A DNA stretch of 64,000 nt from Anaerolineae bacterium (GTDB taxonomy: Bacteria > Chloroflexota > Anaerolineae > Aggregatilineales > Phototrophicaceae), in the NCBI GenBank assembly GCA_017303635.1, contig JAFLCG010000009.1, positions 186,001 to 250,000 on the forward strand, given 5' to 3'. The translations under genes and the position numbers were made by a program. The notes under the pieces are model-generated. The model did not search any database and had not been told where the DNA came from. It saw only the letters and a list, made by a program, of their open reading frames with translations. Shown one piece after another: positions 57,727 to 64,000 of this stretch (the first letter of the stretch is position 1; each line of letters opens with the position of its first letter).

Positions 57727-59337
57727 TTAACTACTCAACTGAATAATGAAAGTACTGTGCGGCGGCAATTCACCTAATGGCAGATAATCGCCAAATCCAC
57801 CAGCCTCGCTGATAGTCGGCGCAGTCACTTCACCCACCCCATACAGCAGTGCAGCATTCACATCAGCGGCCAGGTTACCACTCTCCAAAGAGAGTGTGTA
57901 GTCGGCAACCGGCTCATCCGATAGGTTAACAATCACCAATACCGTTTCATCTGCCGACTGGCGGATCATACTGTAGACGCTTTGCGACGTGCTCTCGACA
58001 AATGTCAGGTCGCCAACTCGCAGAGCCGGATGTCCATTTCGCAATTGAATGAGCGAACGATAGTGACTGAGCAGCGAGTTCGGGTCATTGGTCTGGGCAG
58101 CGACATTGTGGGTGGCTTCGTTGGTTTCGCAGTTCTTCCCTGCCATATAGGAAGGGGTAGTAATGCTATCCGTCCATTGCATCGGCGTACGGATGCATTC
58201 ATCCGGCTTCAGACCAATCATGCCGATTTCCTCCCCGTAGTAAAGGAAGGGAACACCGGGTTGTGTCAGCAGCAAACTGGCAGCCACTCGCATCTTGGCT
58301 TCATCTTCTGCCAATCCATTCATGACTCGGTTTTCATCATGGTTCGTCAGGAATGCCGCATACTGTCCCGGTGGGAATTGACCCAGCACCTGCCGCTGGA
58401 CATTCCGCATACTGGTCGCAGTACCAGAACGAGCTGCGTTTATCATCGCATCCGCCAGACCAAACTCAAAAGTTGTATCAACATTCTCTGGCGCATAAAG
58501 CTTGAGAATTGGCCCGGAACCGCCAAAGATCTCACCAACTGTGAAGGCACTGGGGTTGACGGACTTCACATGCGCCGTATAGTCACCCAACCAGGTGAGT
58601 GTTTCCGCCGTATTTTCCTGCTGCTGACCCTCTTCTATCAGGTGTTTAATCGCATCCAAACGGAAACCGTCTACCTGCATATCAGTCAGCCAGTACTCGG
58701 CAATCGAGTAAATTTCGGCCACCACATCCGGGTTACGCAGATTGAGATCTGGCATGCCATCCCAGAAAATTCCATAGAAGAAACGGTTACCTTCCCGATG
58801 CCAGACCGGCTGCCCCCATGGGCCCAAATATCCCGGATCGACTGGTAGCCAGCGATACCAGGTGTTGTACTCGTTGTCCCCTTTAGCCGCTTCAACAAAC
58901 CAAGGGTGACGGCGCGCGGTATGATTAATCACCATATCAACAATGACCGCAATGCCACGCTCGTGGGCCGCTTCCATAAAGGCGCGGAAATCCTCATTCG
59001 AGCCAAAGTCACTTTCGATATTGCGGTAGTCCATGACGTCATAGCCATGATAACTCGTAGATTCCATGATCGGCATCAACCAGATTCCAGTAATGCCGAG
59101 GTCAGTCGTAGTCGTTGGATCGCCATCGTTCAAATAATCCAATTGACTGGTCAGACCAGCGAAATCACCAATAGCATTACCATCGCTATCAACATAAGCG
59201 CGGACAAAAATCTCATAGAAAACCCGGTCATTCCACCATGGAAGGCCATCTGTTCCTGCATAGTTCCGCCCGGCAGCAGGAACGACCGAAAACCCAAGCA
59301 ATAACGCGAATACAATCAACAGGTTCAAACGTCGCAT
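57727..59337 (-). CDS. Secreted alpha-amylase family (GH13) enzyme
   Basis: 536 residues. Signal peptide MRRLNLLIVFALLLGFSVVPAAG, then RNYAG. GH13 regions: VDMVINHT (I), GFRLDAIKH (II, nucleophile Asp), FTVGEIFG (III, acid Glu) and FLTNHDENR (IV). DLGITGIWLMPIMESTSYHGYDVMDYRNI and PGVPFLYYGEEIGM are typical. The NHDENR and HGYDV forms resemble alpha-amylases and oligo-1,6-glucosidases; exact specificity open. The C-terminal domain (about 440-536) is a beta sandwich. Likely supplies maltodextrins for sugar importers such as that at 14-18.6 kb. Confidence 0.93.
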   Translation of the reverse strand: MRRLNLLIVFALLLGFSVVPAAGRNYAGTDGLPWWNDRVFYEIFVRAYVDSDGNAIGDFAGLTSQLDYLNDGDPTTTTDLGITGIWLMPIMESTSYHGYDVMDYRNIESDFGSNEDFRAFMEAAHERGIAVIVDMVINHTARRHPWFVEAAKGDNEYNTWYRWLPVDPGYLGPWGQPVWHREGNRFFYGIFWDGMPDLNLRNPDVVAEIYSIAEYWLTDMQVDGFRLDAIKHLIEEGQQQENTAETLTWLGDYTAHVKSVNPSAFTVGEIFGGSGPILKLYAPENVDTTFEFGLADAMINAARSGTATSMRNVQRQVLGQFPPGQYAAFLTNHDENRVMNGLAEDEAKMRVAASLLLTQPGVPFLYYGEEIGMIGLKPDECIRTPMQWTDSITTPSYMAGKNCETNEATHNVAAQTNDPNSLLSHYRSLIQLRNGHPALRVGDLTFVESTSQSVYSMIRQSADETVLVIVNLSDEPVADYTLSLESGNLAADVNAALLYGVGEVTAPTISEAGGFGDYLPLGELPPHSTFIIQLSS

Positions 59338-59465
59338 CTTAACACCTCAGCTCAACCATATGTACTCAACATAGTGACCTCTGAAAATCCCCTCGCCCGG
59401 CGACACATAATATGGCTAACGTGTTACGTGCTGCCACAGGCAGAGGGGACTTAGGAGTGAGGTTC

Positions 59466-60191
59466 CTATCCCAAGGGCTCCAGGGGATTAGGGCGATGTC
59501 CGTACTGCATCGGCGTACGGCCGACCGGAGCCAACCATTTGACTGCGTTGGCAATCACCTGTTGCACTTCCGGCTGATAATAAGTCGGGAATGTCTCGTG
59601 TCCCGGACGGAAATAGAAAATCCGTCCCTGTCCACGTTGATAGCAGGCACCACTGCGGAAGACCTCTCCACCCTGGAACCAGCTCACCATCACCAGTGTA
59701 TCCGGTGCCGGAATATCAAAATGCTCCCCGTACATCTCTTCATGCGGGATGACGAATGAATCACCTAGACCATCCGCAATCGGGTGTGAGGGGTCAATAA
59801 TCCAGATGCGCTCACGCTCGTTGGCTTCCCGCCATTTCAAGTCACAGGATGTCCCCATCAGGCGCTTGAATATTTTGGAGAAGTGGCCGGAATGCAGCAC
59901 CAGCAGGCCCATGCCTTCCAGCACACGCTTATGGACACGGTCAACAATCCGATCTTCCACTTTGTCATGGGCCATGTGCCCCCACCAGGTGAGGACATCC
60001 GTTTCCGCTAGCACGGTATCACTCAGACCATGATCAGGTTCATCCAACGTAGCGGTCAGAACACTGTGACCATGTTTACGGAGTGCCTCGGCAATAACCG
60101 TATGCATCCCATCGGGGTAAACTTTGCGAACTTCCTCGTGCGTTTTTTCGTGAACGCCTTCATTCCAGACGGTCACTCGCAATTGCGACAT
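59466..60191 (-). CDS. ThuA-like (trehalose utilisation) protein
   Basis: 241 residues from ATG 60191, with GAGGAG upstream; the frame open to 60263 overlaps the preceding gene. ThuA-like class I glutaminase-amidotransferase fold: RVTVWNEGVHEKTHEEVRKVYPDGMHTVIAEAL, VLTWWGHMAHDKV, GLLVLHSGHFSKIFKRLMGT and GRIFYFRPGHETFPTYYQPEVQQVI with conserved His. ThuA family proteins act with ThuB-type oxidoreductases on 3-keto-disaccharides. The Gfo/Idh/MocA gene 14 bases upstream fits that pairing. Substrate uncertain. Confidence 0.88.
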   Translation of the reverse strand: MSQLRVTVWNEGVHEKTHEEVRKVYPDGMHTVIAEALRKHGHSVLTATLDEPDHGLSDTVLAETDVLTWWGHMAHDKVEDRIVDRVHKRVLEGMGLLVLHSGHFSKIFKRLMGTSCDLKWREANERERIWIIDPSHPIADGLGDSFVIPHEEMYGEHFDIPAPDTLVMVSWFQGGEVFRSGACYQRGQGRIFYFRPGHETFPTYYQPEVQQVIANAVKWLAPVGRTPMQYGHRPNPLEPLG

Positions 60192-60205
60192 GATACCTGT
60201 ACTCC

Positions 60206-61213
60206 TCAGTTGATTTTGACCACCGCACCATGTTGCGCGGCAGATTCTCGAATAGCATCCCACAACAAAGACATCCGCAACCCGACTTCTGGCGGGCTGG
60301 GGTTAGCGATCTGCCCTGTGCGAACAGCCAGGAACTGTTCCCACACCCCCATCGAATCCGGTACAGGGAATGGGCTAAGGTCCGTTTCACCCACCCGCTG
60401 TAACTCCAACCGTTCGCCCCACATCCCCGTCCGCAGAATGCCGCGCTCGCAAAAGACACGAATATCAGACGCACAGGATGGAATGGTCGAACCACAGGCA
60501 TTGATGGTGACAAATGCCCCAGACCGAGTCCGCCCCATTACCGCTGCCAGAATATCGACTGGTGCCCCATGATTATCCATCCAGGCCGCGACTTCAGCGA
60601 ACCCTTCACCCACAAGATCCGATACGGTATTGAGCACATGGGCGCCGGTATCGAACAGAAAGCCACCCCCTGCCAGTTCAGGCTGCTGCCGCCAGGTATT
60701 GATGGTCATAGGTTGCCAGTTTTGCCAGACAGTAGCGGAAATATTCAGGATCGAACCGAGGTTATCTGACCGCAAGAGACTAACAGCCTGCCGAACCTGA
60801 GGCGATAGGCTGCCCGGGAAAGCCACCACCAGTAACTTGCCGGTCCGGTCACGCGTCTCAATCAGGCTGCGAGCCTCTGCAGCATTGATGACCATCGGCT
60901 TTTCTAGCAGCACATCCAACCCAGCTTCAAGTGCAGACTTGGTCTGGTCATGGTGATAGGCATGCGGGGTGATGATGAATAACGCATCCAATTCCCCACT
61001 AAAACGTTGCAGAAAACGCTCCCAATCAGGTTCATTGGGAGGCACCGGCAAGCCGGCATCACTGAACATCTTGCCGGCCATCTCATAATTTGAAGTGAGG
61101 GGTTCACAGATAGCACAGATGCTGGTTGAGTCGGTCATCTGCAACATGGCTTTGAGGTGTGCCCGCGCCATACCGCCACAGCCGACAATCCCAACACGAA
61201 CGAGTGAAGTCAT
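60206..61213 (-). CDS. Gfo/Idh/MocA family NAD(P)-dependent oxidoreductase
   Basis: 335 residues from ATG 61213, which has AGGA about 10 bases upstream; ATG 61222 overlaps that site. N-terminal Rossmann motif VRVGIVGCGGMARAHLKAML and the family EKP (LLEKPMVINAAEA). A C-terminal alpha/beta domain follows, with GGFLFDTGAHVLNTVSDLVG replacing the usual GGGxxxDxGxH substrate block. Probably oxidises or reduces a sugar or sugar-like ring with the ThuA-like protein. A strong hairpin covers its ribosome site. Confidence 0.92.
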   Translation of the reverse strand: MTSLVRVGIVGCGGMARAHLKAMLQMTDSTSICAICEPLTSNYEMAGKMFSDAGLPVPPNEPDWERFLQRFSGELDALFIITPHAYHHDQTKSALEAGLDVLLEKPMVINAAEARSLIETRDRTGKLLVVAFPGSLSPQVRQAVSLLRSDNLGSILNISATVWQNWQPMTINTWRQQPELAGGGFLFDTGAHVLNTVSDLVGEGFAEVAAWMDNHGAPVDILAAVMGRTRSGAFVTINACGSTIPSCASDIRVFCERGILRTGMWGERLELQRVGETDLSPFPVPDSMGVWEQFLAVRTGQIANPSPPEVGLRMSLLWDAIRESAAQHGAVVKIN

Positions 61214-61218
61214 GAATT

Positions 61219-61253
61219 CCATCCTGAAAATCGATAGTGTGATTTCAGGATGG
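61219..61253 (-). promoter_or_regulatory. Hairpin covering the ribosome site of the oxidoreductase gene
   Basis: Perfect 11-bp inverted repeat CCATCCTGAAA/TTTCAGGATGG around a 13-base loop. On the minus strand the second arm contains the AGGA that serves ATG 61213, so folding would hide the ribosome site. No U-tract follows, which argues against a simple terminator for the upstream exporter operon. Confidence 0.55.
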
Positions 61254-61261
61254 TAATCGTA

Positions 61262-62146
61262 TCAGAAGTTGGTTTCCATGTCGAAGAAGCCCGTCTCCCG
61301 AGCGCGGTTAAATGCCCAACGATAAGTGTAGATCGAAGCCACTAACAGGAGCAAAGTCGCCACCAGTAGAATCAGGAGTAGATGACTATTGGAAAAGCCA
61401 GCAAAGGTCTCAAAGCCGACATACCCCGGTCCCAGTAGCGCCCGCCGAGCCAGTTCCAGCCAATAAGTCGCAGGGAAAATCAGACCAATCGGACGCAAGA
61501 CTGACGGCAGCAGATCAAGCGGGAAAATAGCCCCACTGAACAGATAAAGCGCACCTGCTACTGCGTCACCCACTGAACCGATCTGCCGTGCCGTCATCAT
61601 GGTGATCGACCCCATGACATGACCTAGCGCCGCCAAGGAGATAATTCCCAGTACCATCGTCACCGTGAAGAGCAGCCAATCCACCGTTTGCAGACTGATC
61701 GGCAGTTGGAATGCCAGTACCCCAAAACCAACTGTGATAACCAGTGAAATAATCCCAACCAGTAACCGCGCCACTCCACGACCCATCAGATAGAAATAGC
61801 CATCCAACGGGGTCGTATACAGTTGGCGTACGGTACGGTACTGCTCACGGTCGCTAATCACCGTCCAACTAACCCCGCTGACTACCTGACCAACCAGGAT
61901 GTAAAGTGCATTACCCAGGTAGATGTAAGCAAAGATGGGTTGATCAGTGGCCCCATTCGTGATGACACTATACATCACCACCAGAATCAGGACGCTGGCA
62001 ATTGGCCGCGCAATCGAGTAAACAGCGAAAAGAAACGGGTCTGCCCAATTGGACTCAATCTGCCAGCCAAGCCAGGCCGCATTGAGGAAGGTTCGTAACC
62101 AGTTGGCACGCCGCACCAGCGGCAGGTTCATCATCGTTTGATACAT
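61262..62146 (-). CDS. ABC-2 type permease
   Basis: 294 residues, six helices (for example PIASVLILVVMYSVI, LLVGIISLVITVGFGVLAF, LLFTVTMVLGIISLAALGHVMG). The ABC-2 signature ISDREQYRTVRQLYTTPLDGYFYLMGRG is present, with the late AGALYLFSGAIFPLDLLPSVLRPIGLIFPATYWLELAR. Exports an unknown substrate with the next two genes upstream. Starts 8 bases after the stop of the preceding permease. Confidence 0.87.
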   Translation of the reverse strand: MYQTMMNLPLVRRANWLRTFLNAAWLGWQIESNWADPFLFAVYSIARPIASVLILVVMYSVITNGATDQPIFAYIYLGNALYILVGQVVSGVSWTVISDREQYRTVRQLYTTPLDGYFYLMGRGVARLLVGIISLVITVGFGVLAFQLPISLQTVDWLLFTVTMVLGIISLAALGHVMGSITMMTARQIGSVGDAVAGALYLFSGAIFPLDLLPSVLRPIGLIFPATYWLELARRALLGPGYVGFETFAGFSNSHLLLILLVATLLLLVASIYTYRWAFNRARETGFFDMETNF

Positions 62147-62154
62147 GCTTCCCC

Positions 62155-62997
62155 CTAGCGCCGCCGCTCGATCAAACGCCCATCCCGCCGACCAATTTCT
62201 TCGAGCTTAGCCAGCATCCATGCCGCACCAGCGATAAAGAACACCGCCAACACACATAGGATCAGGATTTCAACCCCAACAGGTAGAAAACCAATAGTCG
62301 GATCGCTGGTGAACAAAAGCTGACGCATGGCATCCAATCCTAACGTCAAGGGGATGAGCGAAGCGGCGCTAGCTACCCAGAAGCCCAGCGCTTTCACCGG
62401 GAACATAAATCCAGAAACCAGATAGATCGGCTCTTGCAGCAGGTTAGCGAAGTGCCAGACCTCACGCCCCGCTGCCAGAAACACAGACGAGAACATCATA
62501 CCCATGCCATAAAGCGCCGCCATGGTCACGACAAAAACGATGACTAGTAGCCATAAGCTGCCAGTCTGATATTCCACCTGAAAAAGCAGCGAACAGACCA
62601 CAAAAATCACCAGGGCGCGGCTCAGTGTCATGATCACACCACCGATCGCCATCCCCAGCAATATAGCCATCAAGGGCGCAGGGGATAAGACGAATAATTG
62701 AAGATTGCCGTCGTCTTTATCCCAGTACAACTGGCTGCCCATGGACCACAGCACGTTCAGCCAGAACGCAGCCATCGAGCCGCCAATGACGACAAAACCG
62801 ATGTAATCTTCTGGGGCATTAATCGCCTGATAGACGTAAATGTAGCTAACCGTCGATAGCACCGGCAGTAAGGCTTCAAAGAAAAACCAGCTTCGCTCGC
62901 GGAACGTGCCGATCAAACGCGGATATGCTCGTGCCCAGATCGTATTCCAGAACAATCGCCAACCGGTTTGACGCTCAACAGGTTGCAGCTGCATCAT
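62155..62997 (-). CDS. ABC-2 type permease
   Basis: 280 residues with about six helices. ABC-2 features: FRERSWFFFEALLPVLSTVSYIYVYQAI, YWDKDDGNLQLFVLSPAPLMAILLGMAIGG, FANLLQEPIYLVSGFMFPVKALGFWVASAASLIPLTLGLDAMRQLLF. Basic C-terminus (EEIGRRDGRLIERRR). Start overlaps the ATPase stop by 4 bases, so subunits are translationally coupled. Confidence 0.87.
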   Translation of the reverse strand: MMQLQPVERQTGWRLFWNTIWARAYPRLIGTFRERSWFFFEALLPVLSTVSYIYVYQAINAPEDYIGFVVIGGSMAAFWLNVLWSMGSQLYWDKDDGNLQLFVLSPAPLMAILLGMAIGGVIMTLSRALVIFVVCSLLFQVEYQTGSLWLLVIVFVVTMAALYGMGMMFSSVFLAAGREVWHFANLLQEPIYLVSGFMFPVKALGFWVASAASLIPLTLGLDAMRQLLFTSDPTIGFLPVGVEILILCVLAVFFIAGAAWMLAKLEEIGRRDGRLIERRR

Positions 62998-64000
62998 GCG
63001 CCGTTCTCCTCGCGCTGTGTCGTATCTTGATCAAGGCGGCGACCCACGATGCTGATGAACACATCTTCCAACGTCGGTTCACGCTTCTCCAATGCAATGA
63101 GACCGCTGCCCCGCCCGTTCAAATGGCTAAGCACGCCGCCAAGTGCATCTTCCGCTTCCAAGATCAGGTTGAGTTCAGAGTAACCATCCTGCTCCGTAAC
63201 CGTGACCTGCCGCACTCCGGGAACCGCTTCAATCATAGCCTCACGATTCGGACGTGGGCCAATCGGTGAAACCTTCAGTTGGAACACGGCCTCACGCTGG
63301 AGGCGCTTTTTCAATGCCGCGGGCGTATCGCAGGCCAGCACCTTACCCGTATCGACAATGGCCACCCGGTCACACAATTCATCAATCTCAGACATGTAGT
63401 GACTGGTCAGCAGCAGCGCACGCTCCGGATGATCGCTCATCCATTGTTTGACAAACCCCCGTACTTCTCGCGCCGCAGTCACATCCAACCCCAGGGTCGG
63501 TTCATCCAGAAAGACGACGCGGGGATCGCTTATAAAGCCACGTATGAAATTCATCTTCTGGCGTAAGCCCGTCGAAAGATCAGAGATTTTCGCAGTCCGG
63601 CGCTCATAAATGCCAACAATCTTGAGTAGAGCATCAATTCGCTGCCGCGCCGTGGCGTTATCCAACCCGTAGAATCGGGCAAACATCCACAAATTTTCTT
63701 CAATAGTGAGCAGTCCAAACCCGCTGGTTTCTCCACCACTGACCATACTGATACGTTCGCGCACAGCCTGTACGTGCTGAGTGACGTCCAACCCTTCCAC
63801 ACGAGCTATACCGCTTGTTGGCAGCAGCAAAGTCGCCAGAATTTTGATGATCGTGGTTTTTCCTGCTCCATTCGGACCCAGCAGGCCAAAGAGTTCGCCC
63901 CGCTTGACCTCCAGATCCACACTTTCCAGTGCAACTAATTCGCGCGGAGCATCTTTGCGTTTGGGGCCCCGCAGCTTATAGACCCGACGTAATTGCTGAA
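62994..64000 (-). CDS. ABC exporter ATPase, 5' end beyond the window
   Basis: The frame is open to the right edge, and 26 further codons can be read upstream of the internal GTG 63920 (QQLRRVYKLRG...LVALESVDLEV). The start therefore lies outside the window. Walker A GLLGPNGAGKTTI, signature DLSTGLRQKMN, Walker B RVVFLDEPTLGLD and switch LLTSHYMSEIDEL. The Q-loop region reads MVSGGETSGFGLLTIEENLW. A C-terminal regulatory part has VRQVTVTEQDGYSELNLILE. DrrA-type exporter ATPase energising the two permeases that follow. Confidence 0.93.
   Translation of the reverse strand, partial: QQLRRVYKLRGPKRKDAPRELVALESVDLEVKRGELFGLLGPNGAGKTTIIKILATLLLPTSGIARVEGLDVTQHVQAVRERISMVSGGETSGFGLLTIEENLWMFARFYGLDNATARQRIDALLKIVGIYERRTAKISDLSTGLRQKMNFIRGFISDPRVVFLDEPTLGLDVTAAREVRGFVKQWMSDHPERALLLTSHYMSEIDELCDRVAIVDTGKVLACDTPAALKKRLQREAVFQLKVSPIGPRPNREAMIEAVPGVRQVTVTEQDGYSELNLILEAEDALGGVLSHLNGRGSGLIALEKREPTLEDVFISIVGRRLDQDTTQREENGA

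Overview
The window is a 64 kb chromosomal segment with high coding density. It most likely comes from a Chloroflexota bacterium of the Anaerolineae type. This is inferred from the gene families and not from any marker gene: a polyphosphate glucokinase beside an oxidative pentose phosphate operon, citramalate synthase inside a leucine operon, a SAM-I riboswitch before a cystathionine gamma-synthase, several ABC-2 exporters of Gram-positive or Deinococcus type, and extracytoplasmic binding proteins with 'AQD' after the signal peptide. No phage, insertion sequence, CRISPR array or rRNA was seen. The only RNA genes are a 5'-truncated tRNA-His at the left edge and cis-regulatory RNAs.

Layout. 1-7.2 kb: tRNA-His, an SRPBCC-domain protein, three small membrane proteins, a quinone-detoxification-like pair (VOC dioxygenase and alpha/beta hydrolase) behind a promoter whose -10 box lies in a perfect palindrome, formate-tetrahydrofolate ligase, and a REC-histidine kinase hybrid. 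7.4-12.9 kb: a GH2 glycosidase, glycerol kinase and glycerol-3-phosphate dehydrogenase operon, which may use glycosyl-glycerols. 13-18.7 kb: a LacI regulator and a CUT1 sugar importer whose permeases carry unusual extra domains. 18.7-23.3 kb (minus strand): ppgK-rpiA-gnd-zwf-pgl, which takes glucose and polyphosphate to ribose-5-phosphate and NAD(P)H. 23.4-25.8 kb: a UMF1-type MFS transporter with an inserted extracytoplasmic beta-rich domain, then a small membrane protein. 25.8-28.5 kb: argGH.

28.5-38.9 kb: a branched-chain amino acid cluster (ilvE-ilvB-ilvN-leuA-leuC-leuD-cimA-leuB). It is headed by a strong promoter, a 25-codon leader peptide in which 14 residues are Ile, Leu or Val, and an antiterminator/terminator pair. 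A second terminator precedes ilvE, a Leu-rich upstream ORF overlaps leuA, and a further terminator precedes leuB. 38.9-41.4 kb (minus): an FHA protein and a Clp-N/APH-like kinase fusion. 41.4-45.3 kb: SAM-I riboswitch with cystathionine gamma-synthase, then divergent thrC and thrB. 45.4-50.7 kb: polyprenyl diphosphate synthase, NAD(P)H-hydrate repair enzyme, and an ABC-2 exporter.

50.8-54.9 kb: a Dpp/Opp-type importer whose binding protein appears circularly permuted. The segment that normally forms the N-terminus of the SBP_bac_5 fold lies at the C-terminus, after residue 425. This is the most unusual protein in the window. 54.9-64 kb: histidinol-phosphatase-like enzyme, a lone PaaC-like ferritin-fold protein with ExxH motifs, phosphofructokinase with N103/S124, secreted alpha-amylase, ThuA-like protein and Gfo/Idh/MocA oxidoreductase, and a second ABC-2 exporter whose ATPase runs off the right edge.

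Together the genes describe a heterotroph importing sugars and peptides, running glycolysis and the pentose phosphate pathway, and making its own Arg, Leu, Ile, Val, Met and Thr. Biosynthetic operons are controlled mainly by RNA (attenuators, riboswitch, hairpins between genes) and catabolic ones by palindromic operators. All functions are inferred from sequence motifs read by eye; no database search was run.
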